Part shown: positions 25,640 to 32,175 of the stretch, piece after piece
Position numbering within the stretch: the stretch's first letter is position 1
Layout of the letters: each line of letters opens with the position of its first letter
From: Sporomusa acidovorans
GTDB lineage: Bacteria; Bacillota; Negativicutes; Sporomusales; Sporomusaceae
DNA length: 64,000 nt
Assembly: GCF_900101845.1 (NCBI RefSeq)
Contig: NZ_FNAM01000010.1
Coordinates: forward strand, 62,001 to 126,000
Direction of reading: 5' to 3'
Notes under the pieces: generated by a model
Told to the model about the DNA's origin: nothing
Databases searched by the model: none
What the model saw: only the letters and a program-made list of their open reading frames with translations
Made by a program: the position numbers and the translations under genes

Positions 25640-26340
25640 AAATCGCGATGCAATTTTGTATGCGTCCATGCATCTTAAAAAGTGTGCATCCGGACGCAAA
25701 AAGGGTGCAGTAGGGTGCAGCGTCCACCGTGGGGCAAATGGTAACGCGTTACTATTCGCCTTAATGGTAATGTTACCATTACTGAGGGGATTTCGTTCTT
25801 GGGGCGCTCCACTTTGGAGTGGAGCATTTTAAAGGAACGCTCCACTGTAGTACTACGGATTTGCAGAGTGTATTACTACAGTACTACACTACTTTCGGCG
25901 TGATTATCCGTGTGATTAATTGCGCGTAATGATTGCGTGATTAATTGCGTTAAGAACCAACGAACTGCGGAAATTCCGCAGTTAGAAACAAACATTGGTG
26001 TAGACGGCAAGGAACGTCCCCTCCAAGTCGATAATGTGTTGGGGAATTTCCCCACGTCTGCCCCCTGTGGGAATTCCAACACATATAAGAAGTTGGCCGA
26101 AAAAAATAAATAACCGGGAATAGTCCGGCTAGAGTACGCTTTCGGACTTAGTAGAATTACGGAAAATCCCTCCCATATCTCCCGTTCCTCCCAATCCCAG
26201 TAATGGCGCGGCTTTTTTATGGGAGGCAAATAAGAATGAATGGGAGGCAAATTTTAACCTCCCAATTACCCTCCCGTTAAGGAAGCTAGTAAATTCGCGG
26301 CATTGGGAGGTACGGGAGGAAAGGGAGGCAGTTTCGGAGG
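25640..26340. repeat. Word mosaic B: about nine adjacent short-repeat families
   Basis: No convincing gene occurs at 25478-26486. Instead distinct short words are iterated in adjacent patches. They are: GCGTCC/GATGCA and GGGTGCAG (25647-25725); GTAACGCGTTAC and AATGGTAA-TG-TTACCATT (25741-25780); GCTCCACT three times (25806-25846); TACTAC/GTAGTACTAC (25847-25892); GTGATTAATTGCG twice (25912 and 25937); AACTGCGGAA-A-TTCCGCAGTT (25963-25983); a TGTGTTGG...CCAACACA pair (26035-26083); CCGG hairpins (26114-26129); and GGGAGG/CCTCCC, about eleven copies (26169-26340). Each patch has copies in both orientations and does not share its word with the next. Confidence 0.75.
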
Positions 26341-26437
26341 TTTCCCCAAAGTCCAAAGTGGGGGGCGTGCGGAATTTGCATAAGCTCTGTAGAAATAGCT
26401 CAGTGCTTAATAATTTACGGCTTACATTTAAGCCGCA

Positions 26438-26466
26438 AAAAATAAATAGCCGGGGTTATTCCCGGC
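26438..26466 (-). terminator. Minus-strand terminator-like hairpin
   Basis: GCCGGG (26449-26454) pairs with CCCGGC (26461-26466). On the minus strand it is followed by TATTTATTTTTT (the A-rich run at 26437-26448). A similar A-run plus CCGG hairpin occurs at 26101-26129 and at 27135-27161. A separate CGGCTTA/TAAGCCG hairpin sits at 26418-26435. Confidence 0.5.
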
Positions 26467-26486
26467 CAGATCGGAGAGTGTACATC

Positions 26487-26807
26487 ATGAAAAATGAGTT
26501 GGAGCAGGTATTGTTTAGCGATAGCGACAATATGCTGGATGAACTGCAAGCGCTCATAGATTCACAACCGAAAGAATCCCGTGAGCGCAAGGCACTAATC
26601 AATCTTAGAGCATATCTAATGTTTACGACAGAGCCGGAGCAGGATTTATTGTATTCCCCTGCGTCAATGGCAGCAGCGTCCTTGCGGGCCACGGGGCTGA
26701 TAAACGACACAGGGCGGGATGAAAGCCTTACGGCACTGATATTGCAGTCGGCAATAGAGGCATGGCTTTTGGTTAATGGGCAACAGGACAAAGAAAATTT
26801 GAATTAG
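26487..26807 (+). CDS. Small acidic element protein, unknown
   Basis: ATG 26487 follows GGAGAG and gives 106 residues; a longer frame exists upstream but runs through the repeat mosaic without a ribosome site. The product is acidic and helical (MKNELEQVLFSDSDNMLDEL). No domain is recognised. It is the only plus-strand gene in the repeat-rich zone and ends just before a strong terminator at 26823. Confidence 0.5.
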   Translation: MKNELEQVLFSDSDNMLDELQALIDSQPKESRERKALINLRAYLMFTTEPEQDLLYSPASMAAASLRATGLINDTGRDESLTALILQSAIEAWLLVNGQQDKENLN

Positions 26808-26822
26808 AGAGCAGAATTTTGC

Positions 26823-26850
26823 GCTGCCCTCAATTCTGAGGGCAGCTTGA
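26823..26850 (+). terminator. Terminator after the 106-residue gene
   Basis: GCTGCCCTCA (26823-26832), loop ATTC and TGAGGGCAGC (26837-26846) form a perfect 10-bp stem followed by TTGACTTT. Confidence 0.75.
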
Positions 26851-26884
26851 CTTTACGAACACATTAACAGCCGTCCCGATCGGA

Positions 26885-27101
26885 GCCGGTTGAGGTATCC
26901 AACTTGGACACCTGTCCTGTTGTCGTTTAGGCCGGCAGCAAATTGTTATCTTTCTGACGGATAACAATGGGCTTATTGAATGAATACCCTTTGCAGGTGC
27001 AGTGGGAGTGCTCATAAAGCCTATAATGGCCAACATTCAAAATATTCATAGCTATCGTTCGGGGCGATAGCTAATTGCCGGGAACCTGGCTCCCGACAAT
27101 T
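26885..27101. repeat. Run of unrelated palindromes
   Basis: This gene-free stretch holds consecutive inverted repeats of different sequence. TCCAA-C-TTGGA is at 26898-26908 and GGACA-CC-TGTCC at 26906-26917. ATTGTTATC/GATAACAAT is at 26942-26968 and TAGCTATCG/CGATAGCTA at 27049-27073. An imperfect AATTG..CGGGA/TCCCG..CAATT pair closes it at 27073-27101. It continues the style of mosaic B: many short dyads, each different from its neighbours. Confidence 0.6.
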
Positions 27102-27134
27102 CGACAGCCAGAAACAGTTGCCCCGCCCCAGAGC

Positions 27135-27161
27135 AAAAAAAATAACCGGCGCAATGGCCGG
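27135..27161 (-). terminator. Terminator of the minus-strand coiled-coil gene
   Basis: CCGGC (27146-27150) pairs with GCCGG (27157-27161). Read on the minus strand it is followed by TTATTTTTTTT, and it lies 6 bases past that gene's stop. Confidence 0.7.
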
Positions 27162-27166
27162 GATAA

Positions 27167-27532
27167 CTACTTAACTGCTTTTAGTTGATGTATGGCTGCT
27201 TCTTGCTGGAATTGGCGGGAATTAAGGACTTCAAGCTTAGCGTTTAATTCAGCCATATCCTCTTTGGTGGCCGCTTTACCGGTTAAAACATTCAGATTGT
27301 GGCCGAGATTATGAAGCTGGGCGTTAACTTCTTCTGAGTTATGCCGGAGGCCGTGAACAATTTGGCTAATTTCAATTTGTTGGCGTTCGCTTGCCATGTC
27401 AGATTCTATCCGGTCAAGGCGTTTATTGGTTTGCTGCTGGCCTTCTTTTAGGCTTTTAATTTCTTCTTTAATGGGATTAACTTCCTCTTGAATCACAGAG
27501 CGGATGGCCTGCAATAACTCTTGATTCTCCAT
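27167..27532 (-). CDS. Coiled-coil element protein, minus strand
   Basis: The 121-residue protein is predicted to be almost wholly coiled coil: heptad-rich, Gln/Glu-rich, few aromatic residues (EEIKSLKEGQQQTNKRLDRI and later segments). It is the only gene of the element on the minus strand and has its own terminator. An AGGTAGGTG ribosome site precedes the ATG at 27532. Function is unknown; similar small coiled-coil proteins occur widely near phage lysogeny genes. Confidence 0.65.
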   Translation of the reverse strand: MENQELLQAIRSVIQEEVNPIKEEIKSLKEGQQQTNKRLDRIESDMASERQQIEISQIVHGLRHNSEEVNAQLHNLGHNLNVLTGKAATKEDMAELNAKLEVLNSRQFQQEAAIHQLKAVK

Positions 27533-27631
27533 ACTGACACCTACCTTTAAAGATATTATATCTCGCCCGGGGCGGGTAAGACAAGCAGAAACTATTGTTT
27601 GGTGTCCTGATCGGGGGCGAGAATATCAGCC

Positions 27632-27781
27632 GAGGTAACGCCATTTTAAAGAAAGGTAACGCCGAGGTAACGCCATTTTAAAGAAAGGTAACGCCGAGGT
27701 AACGCCAAAAAAATCAATGACGTTACCGGTTAAAGCCTTATGAATCAAGGACTTGTAAGAGGTGGTAACGCCGGTAACGTC
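27632..27781. repeat. Word cluster D: GGTAACGCC iterons with a 32-bp tandem
   Basis: GGTAACGCC occurs at 27634, 27655, 27666, 27687, 27698 and 27764, with GACGTTACC at 27719 and GGTAACGTC at 27773. The first five are in a 32-base unit present about 2.3 times (27632-27706, word spacing alternately 21 and 11 bases). The last tandem (27764-27781) is the reverse complement of 18652-18669 in cluster A. The position just upstream of the excisionase-like gene and 9 kb from cluster A suggests two arms of one origin or a control site. Confidence 0.8.
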
Positions 27782-28001
27782 ATATGCAGGTATATAACCC
27801 CCTTAGAGAAAAATAAAAAACAGTAAAAATACTAAAATGTGTTTCCTCCACGTGGACATGCTGTAAAAATTGGAAATTATCAAGGGTTATGGTCCTGATA
27901 ATTATTGCCTTGAAGGAATAAAAGGCTGGGGAGTATTGATTTTACTGGGGTTGTGGGAATTTATAATTTTTATGTCCGATAATATCTCTTATGACAACTA
28001 C
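27782..28001. other. AT-rich spacer with two dyads
   Basis: No coding sequence is evident. TCCACGTGGA (27847-27856) is a perfect palindrome, and AATTATCA/TGATAATT (27875-27903) is an inverted repeat with a 13-base loop. The rest is AT-rich DNA that could melt next to cluster D. Confidence 0.45.
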
Positions 28002-28050
28002 ATATAGTTTAATATAATTATTGACACTTAGATATAGTTAAATATATAAT
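28002..28050 (+). promoter_or_regulatory. Promoter and operator repeats before the xis-like gene
   Basis: TTGACA (28021-28026) and TATAAT (28045-28050) are 18 bases apart. The 15-base ATATAGTTTAATATA (28002) and ATATAGTTAAATATA (28032) differ at one base and lie 30 bases apart on either side of the -35 box, so a regulator could bind both on one DNA face. Confidence 0.65.
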
Positions 28051-28082
28051 ATAGCTATAGAATATATAAAGGGGGTGAATTC

Positions 28083-28286
28083 TTGGTTTTAGAATCAGTA
28101 TATACGCCAAAAGAACTAGCGGAATTATTAAAAGTGTCTGAACAAGTTATTGCTGATGAACTAAAATCTGGTCGACTTGTAGGTTTTAAAGTTGGCCGTC
28201 AGTGGCGTATATCAGAAATCAGTGTAAGGGAATATATCAAAGCGAATACTTGTAAACCTATTGCGGAAGAGCTAGACACTGATTAA
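28083..28286 (+). CDS. xis: Excisionase-like helix-turn-helix protein
   Basis: The 67-residue protein has a compact excisionase/MerR winged helix: YTPKELAELLKVSEQVIADEL followed by GRLVGFKVGRQWRISEISVREYI, split here by the turn. The start is TTG 28083 behind AAGGGGGTG. It is 1.1 kb upstream of the integrase. It is a candidate recombination directionality factor or repressor; the other excisionase-like protein at the left end is the alternative. Confidence 0.7.
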   Translation: MVLESVYTPKELAELLKVSEQVIADELKSGRLVGFKVGRQWRISEISVREYIKANTCKPIAEELDTD

Positions 28287-28295
28287 AAATCAAAG

Positions 28296-28386
28296 GGCCT
28301 GCCGGTGTTAACGCCACCGAACAGGCCAAGCAGTCAGGAAACCTTTACAGAACCCTGCCGCCCTTTCATTCTATCAGGCGGCGGGA
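28296..28386. ncRNA. Structured leader with two hairpins
   Basis: GGCCTG (28296-28301) pairs with CAGGCC (28322-28327), with inner CGGTG/CACCG. A second stem, CCGCC/GGCGG, lies at 28358-28381. The region precedes the 48-residue gene and may be a regulatory leader or a small RNA. The loop holds GTTAACGCC, near the cluster A/D word. Confidence 0.4.
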
Positions 28387-28416
28387 GAACAGTCAAATGA
28401 TAGGAGGAAAAGCTTT

Positions 28417-28563
28417 ATGAAACGTATCAAAAAGACCATGTCCATTGATTATGAGGGACGTACTGCTTCATTTACATTTCAATGCCACATGCCTCATTTA
28501 ACCCCCAGAGAACAGGCGAGAGTCGTTAAGAAATTACTTCTCGTATTGGTGAACAAGCCATGA
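28417..28563 (+). CDS. 48-residue element protein
   Basis: ATG 28417 follows AGGAGG by 9 bases, and the frame runs to TGA at 28561-28563, overlapping the next start (ATGA). The product is basic at both ends (MKRIKKTMSIDYEGR and ARVVKKLLLVLVNKP) with a central FTFQCHMPHL. No family is recognised. The good ribosome site and coupling make it a credible small gene. Confidence 0.6.
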   Translation: MKRIKKTMSIDYEGRTASFTFQCHMPHLTPREQARVVKKLLLVLVNKP

Positions 28564-28748
28564 CCGACTTTAAGCGCGAACGGCTTAACTGGTACATAGG
28601 CGATGCCGAACAATTTTTGACCACAATTCAAAAAATCTTGCAGTACCCGGAAACTCCTGCACAGGCGGCAGCGGCCAGCATGACTAGGGCGGCAATTGAA
28701 CTGGTGGCCGGCATTAAGCAGCAAATGAAAATTGATGGGGGCGTGTGA
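28560..28748 (+). CDS. 62-residue element protein
   Basis: The start overlaps the stop of the 48-residue gene (ATGA) and the gene ends 1 base before the next ATG. The helical product (FKRERLNWYIGDAEQFLTTI) has no recognised domain. The tight packing of three small genes points to one operon made before or together with the integrase. Confidence 0.55.
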   Translation: MTDFKRERLNWYIGDAEQFLTTIQKILQYPETPAQAAAASMTRAAIELVAGIKQQMKIDGGV

Positions 28749-28749
28749 T

Positions 28750-29151
28750 ATGGATAAAAAGCAGTATCGTATAGAAATGTTGCAATCAGAGAGCATTGCG
28801 GAAAAGCATAAACGGGCCGTAAGGCGTGCCGGGCGGCTATACCGTCAATTATCGGCAGATCTAACGGCAGGGCAGCTCCAGCAGCTAAACATTTTAATGG
28901 AATGCTGGGACACAGGGTTAGCTATTTTAGATGAACTGCCCGGCGCTATTTTAAGAGAGCGAATAGAACCGTTAACGATTAATTATGCCTTGATTGTTAC
29001 TAAGAGCGAATCAGGGCAAGTTATATCACATATTGCGAATGTAGGGACGCTCAAGCCTTTAGAAGTAAAAAGAGCTATGACTAATGCCAAAATGATTGCC
29101 GGTGATAAATTTCGGCTGGCGGTGAAGCTATTACCGTTTGCTGCTGGCTGA
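28750..29151 (+). CDS. 133-residue element protein
   Basis: ATG 28750 lies 9 bases after GGGGG. The product is helical and basic in the N-terminal half (KHKRAVRRAGRLYRQL) with a more beta-rich C-terminus. No domain is recognised. It is the last gene of a three-gene cluster and its stop is followed directly by word cluster E. Confidence 0.55.
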   Translation: MDKKQYRIEMLQSESIAEKHKRAVRRAGRLYRQLSADLTAGQLQQLNILMECWDTGLAILDELPGAILRERIEPLTINYALIVTKSESGQVISHIANVGTLKPLEVKRAMTNAKMIAGDKFRLAVKLLPFAAG

Positions 29152-29172
29152 GTGTTGGGGCGGGATAGCCTG

Positions 29173-29278
29173 TTGCGGAGACTTAGCGGAGATATTAAAT
29201 AATGTTGCTCCGCAAGTATCTCCGCACTGCCAGCCCAGTAACAGCGCTGCTTTGCGGAGATGCGGAGACAGCGGAGCC
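29173..29278. repeat. Word cluster E: GCGGAGA repeats before int
   Basis: GCGGAGA or its complement appears at 29175, 29186, 29218 (ATCTCCGC), 29254 and 29262, with variants at 29207 (GCTCCGCAA) and 29271 (GCGGAGCC). TTGCGGAG (29173) pairs with CTCCGCAA (29208) and GCGGAGAT (29186) pairs with ATCTCCGC (29218), an interleaved order that could form a pseudoknot in RNA. It occupies the gap between the small-gene operon and the integrase. Confidence 0.75.
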
Positions 29279-29354
29279 GTTTTTTGTTCTCTATTTGGTG
29301 GTAAGCGTGCTAGGATGGGAAGTTTTAATTTAAAACAGATTGGGAGGGGTTATT

Positions 29355-30500
29355 ATGGCAAAGGAACGCCGGGAAAACGGCGCAGGCACTAAACCTAAAC
29401 AACTTGCTAACGGTAAGTGGTGGAAAAAGATTAGTTACACGGATAACTATGGCAATAAAGGTAGAAAGAATATTTACGGCAATTCAGAAGCGCAATGCAA
29501 GGCCAATGAAAAAACCTTTCTAAAAGAGCTTGCGGACGGCCTTAAAGCAGCAACGGACATAAAGACGCTAGGGCAATGGCTTACTAAGTGGCTGGAGGTA
29601 TATAAGAAGCCTCCTATATCAGAAATTACAACCTATGCAGCATATGAACACCAGATTAACCAGCATATTATTCCAGAACTTGGCGATAGCCAGCTTAAAA
29701 AACTTCAAAGAGTACACATCCAAGAGTTTTTTAATAAAAAAGGTGAGAAGCTATCACCAAGCACACTTAAACTAATAAAAGCCATATTAAATGACGCCTT
29801 AAATATGGCGGTTGTGGACGGTTATATAACCAAGAATCCCTTAGTCAAGATAGCGCTACCAACTCCAGAGGCAAAAAAGATTAAGCCTTTGGTTAAAGAT
29901 GAAATTGTTAAGCTGTTAAAAGCTGCTGAGGGTAGTCCCTTTTATACGATAATTTACCTAGCCATTCATACCGGAGCAAGAAAGGGAGAGCTGGCAGCGC
30001 TTACATGGGATGATATAGATTTTAAAGCCAAAAAGATTCATATTCAGCATAGTGTGAAGTATGATCGGGCAAATAGAAAGTTTATTATAGGCAGCACTAA
30101 GACCGATGGACATAGGTCTATTCCCATACATGCTACTGTGCTTGCCGAACTAAAGAAGCATAAGGCCAAGCAGGCGGCCGAGAAATTAGAGCTAGGGGAC
30201 GCATATGAAAAGAATAATCTGGTGTTTGCTAAGCCTACAGGGGAAATCTTATCCCTGACAGTCCTTGCATCTAAATTCAATGCTATTGTTAAGGAATCAG
30301 GAATAGAACGCCGGACATTTCACGATTTGCGGCATACCTTTGCCAGCATATGCATATCCCGGAAGGAGAATGTAAAAGCACTGTCCGAATACCTTGGTCA
30401 TTCAAATGTTGGCATTACCTATAATACTTATGGTCACTTGATGCCCGGAGATAAGGAGAGCATAGCCAACGCAATAACGGCTTATTTAGCAGGCGAATAG
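29355..30500 (+). CDS. int: Tyrosine recombinase (integrase)
   Basis: The 381-residue protein starts at ATG 29355 after GGGAGGGG. An N-terminal AP2-like arm-binding segment (about 5-55, KWWKKISYTDNYGNKGRK), a core-binding SAM-like domain (about 65-145) and the catalytic domain (about 165-375) are in the standard order. The active-site residues are visible: Arg in HTGARKGELAAL, Lys in STKTDGHRSIP, His and Arg in HDLRHTFAS, His in LGHSNVGITYNTYGHL, and Tyr in the same block. It recombines the att core at 15173/30645. It reads toward attR, ending 144 bases before it. Confidence 0.95.
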   Translation: MAKERRENGAGTKPKQLANGKWWKKISYTDNYGNKGRKNIYGNSEAQCKANEKTFLKELADGLKAATDIKTLGQWLTKWLEVYKKPPISEITTYAAYEHQINQHIIPELGDSQLKKLQRVHIQEFFNKKGEKLSPSTLKLIKAILNDALNMAVVDGYITKNPLVKIALPTPEAKKIKPLVKDEIVKLLKAAEGSPFYTIIYLAIHTGARKGELAALTWDDIDFKAKKIHIQHSVKYDRANRKFIIGSTKTDGHRSIPIHATVLAELKKHKAKQAAEKLELGDAYEKNNLVFAKPTGEILSLTVLASKFNAIVKESGIERRTFHDLRHTFASICISRKENVKALSEYLGHSNVGITYNTYGHLMPGDKESIANAITAYLAGE

Positions 30501-30521
30501 CCTGCTTATTTCATGTATTTA

Positions 30522-30545
30522 CTGGACAGTTTTTTGGACAGTTAG
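30522..30545 (+). other. Right arm-type recombinase site
   Basis: This is identical to 15271-15294: two TGGACAGTT copies separated by TTT. It starts 22 bases after the integrase stop and ends 99 bases before attR. Confidence 0.7.
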
Positions 30546-30632
30546 CATTATTTACAGTTAATTAACATTAAGCGTAATTGTGCAAGAAGCTAGTAAAATT
30601 AAGCATATTTGGGTATAGTTAATCATAAAAAA

Positions 30633-30687
30633 TTAAGAAAAAAATAACAAGATATTAACATTCGTCTCCCTGTTTTTGTGGTATATT
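30633..30687 (+). promoter_or_regulatory. pstB promoter: Pho box overlapping attR
   Basis: Three hexamers at 11-base steps, TTAAGA (30633), ATAACA (30644) and TTAACA (30655), are followed 21 bases later by TATATT (30682-30687). The second half lies in the att core and the first hexamer comes from the element end. The same layout (last TTAACA about 20 bases before the -10) is seen before pstS and pstC, which supports its role as the PhoP-activated promoter of pstB-phoU. Confidence 0.75.
30645..30666 (+). other. attR core, right 22-bp direct repeat
   Basis: It is identical to 15173-15194. The sequence after it is the native pstB promoter region, so this is the element's right junction. Confidence 0.85.
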
Positions 30688-30721
30688 GCATATGAGAAAC
30701 TACAGGAGGCTAGACTGGCTT

Positions 30722-31477
30722 ATGAACTATAAAATTCAGGTTAATAAATTAAAGCTGTATTACGGGGACGTCCTGGCTTTAAAAAAGATTTCGATTAATA
30801 TTGCAGAAAACAGCGTGCTGGCCTTAATTGGTCCGTCCGGTTGCGGTAAGTCGACTTTTCTCAAAACTCTTAATCGGATGAATGACCTGATTGAAAGTGT
30901 CAAAATTGAGGGAGAAGTATTGCTTGACGGCGAGAATATTTATCACCCCAAAATTGATACAGTCATGCTGCGGAAACGGGTAGGCATGGTTTTTCAGCGG
31001 CCCAATCCATTTCCCATGTCTATTTATGATAATATTGCTTACGGGCCGCGTATTCATGGTCAATCCAACCGAGCCGTTTTGAATGAAATTGTCGAGAAGA
31101 GCTTAACAGGTTCGGCGTTGTGGGATGAGGTGAAAGACCGGCTGCATTCTTCGGCTATGGGCCTATCCGGCGGTCAGCAGCAACGGCTTTGCATTGCCCG
31201 GTTGCTGGCAGTGGAACCGGAAGTCTTGTTAATGGATGAGCCTTGCTCAGCGCTTGACCCTATATCTACGATGAAAATTGAAGAATTAGTAACAGAGTTA
31301 AAAGCAAGGTATACGATTGTTATGGTTACGCACAATATGCAGCAGGCGGCCCGGGTATCCGACTATACCGGCTTTTTCTTAAGCGGTGATCTGGTCGAGC
31401 ATGATAGAACCGATAACATTTTTACCCGGCCGCAGGATAAACGAACCGAAGATTATATTACCGGACGCTTTGGTTAA
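30722..31477 (+). CDS. pstB: Phosphate ABC transporter ATPase PstB
   Basis: The 251-residue ABC ATPase has Walker [11 protein letters not shown]-loop VFQRPNPFP, signature LSGGQQQR and Walker [13 protein letters not shown], all PstB-typical. It powers high-affinity phosphate uptake through PstCA. ATG 30722 follows AGGAGG with 12 bases between, and the N-terminus [12 protein letters not shown] fits the family. It is placed before phoU instead of after pstA, and the operon starts just past the integrated element. Confidence 0.95.
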   Translation: MNYKIQVNKLKLYYGDVLALKKISINIAENSVLALIGPSGCGKSTFLKTLNRMNDLIESVKIEGEVLLDGENIYHPKIDTVMLRKRVGMVFQRPNPFPMSIYDNIAYGPRIHGQSNRAVLNEIVEKSLTGSALWDEVKDRLHSSAMGLSGGQQQRLCIARLLAVEPEVLLMDEPCSALDPISTMKIEELVTELKARYTIVMVTHNMQQAARVSDYTGFFLSGDLVEHDRTDNIFTRPQDKRTEDYITGRFG

Positions 31478-31492
31478 AGGAGGAAACATTAA

Positions 31493-32149
31493 GTGACAAC
31501 AAGAAACAGTTATGACCAGGAACTGGAGTATTTGCGCCGGGACTTACTGAATATGGGCAACGCGGTAGCTATTGCGATTGACGAGGCAGTTGCTTCATTG
31601 GCCCGACAGGATGAAAAATTAGCCCGCAAAGTGATGGATGACGATGACGAAATCGACCGGATGGAAGTTGAGATTGAAGATAAATGTATGGTTTTAATCG
31701 CCAGGCAGCAACCTTTAGCCCGCGATCTGCGCGTTATTGGCACTGGTCTTAAGATTACCACTGATTTGGAGCGAATGGGTGATCATGCTTACGATATTGC
31801 CAAAATTGCGCTCTCGATGAACAATCAACCGTTGATTAAACCGCTTGTCGATATCCCGCGTATGGCACAATTAGCCCAAAAGATGCTTAAGGATTCTTTA
31901 GAGGCTTATACGGCTTTGGATATAACGCTGGCTGAACAGGTTTGTCTCAATGATGATGAAGTTGATCATATCTATAATCAGGTATTCAGGGAATTATTGA
32001 CCTACATGATGGAAGATCCCACAACAATTACCCAGGCTACGCAGCTTATTTTTGTTACTCGTTACCTGGAACGGATTGCCGATCACGCCACCAATATCGC
32101 CGAATGGACCATTTATTTAGTGACGGGACAGAGAAGAAGGAAAAAGTAG
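31493..32149 (+). CDS. phoU: Phosphate transport regulator PhoU
   Basis: The 218-residue all-helical protein has two PhoU repeats with acidic metal-binding motifs (DDDDEIDRMEVEIEDKCM near 45-60 and NDDEVDHIYNQVFREL near 145-160). PhoU links PstB to the PhoR kinase and turns the phosphate response off when phosphate is ample. It starts at GTG 31493 after AAAGGAGG and is 15 bases downstream of pstB. Confidence 0.95.
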   Translation: MTTRNSYDQELEYLRRDLLNMGNAVAIAIDEAVASLARQDEKLARKVMDDDDEIDRMEVEIEDKCMVLIARQQPLARDLRVIGTGLKITTDLERMGDHAYDIAKIALSMNNQPLIKPLVDIPRMAQLAQKMLKDSLEAYTALDITLAEQVCLNDDEVDHIYNQVFRELLTYMMEDPTTITQATQLIFVTRYLERIADHATNIAEWTIYLVTGQRRRKK

Positions 32150-32175
32150 ATAGTGGCGTAAATGGAAATAAAGAT

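Larger units (their letters stand above)
15173..30666 (+). mobile_element. 15.5-kb integrated element, probable phage satellite or reduced prophage
   Basis: Boundaries are a perfect 22-bp direct repeat (15173-15194 and 30645-30666) separating phoP from pstB. Just inside each end is an identical 24-bp block made of two TGGACAGTT copies. A tyrosine recombinase gene lies at the right end and excisionase-like genes at both ends. The cargo comprises replication proteins (CHC2 zinc finger, DUF927-like ATPase), tail chaperones, a tape measure protein, a moron and several unknown small proteins. Capsid, terminase, portal, tail tube and lysis genes are not seen. It therefore cannot form particles alone and is best read as a satellite needing a helper, or a decayed prophage. 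Intergenic DNA is rich in short word repeats unlike the chromosome around it. Confidence 0.85.

Noticed and set aside
25876-26250. Minus-strand open frame across word mosaic B
   Set aside because: It has no ribosome site, its codons follow the repeat words, and the predicted protein has no normal composition. The repeats explain the frame.
27632-27706. CRISPR-like tandem repeat
   Set aside because: The 32-base unit repeats directly with no variable spacers and no cas genes nearby. Iterons fit better.
29138-29392. Plus-strand open frame before the integrase
   Set aside because: It runs through the GCGGAGA cluster and overlaps the integrase start and the previous gene. It begins with TTG without a ribosome site.
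15173-30666. tRNA or tmRNA fragment at the attachment site
   Set aside because: The core matches a Pho box, and no cloverleaf or tRNA 3' end is visible at either boundary.
15173-30666. Conjugative element (ICE) reading
   Set aside because: No relaxase, coupling protein or secretion genes are present. Tail genes point to a phage relationship.
15173-30666. Complete prophage
   Set aside because: Capsid, portal, terminase, tail tube, baseplate and lysis genes are all missing from the visible gene set.
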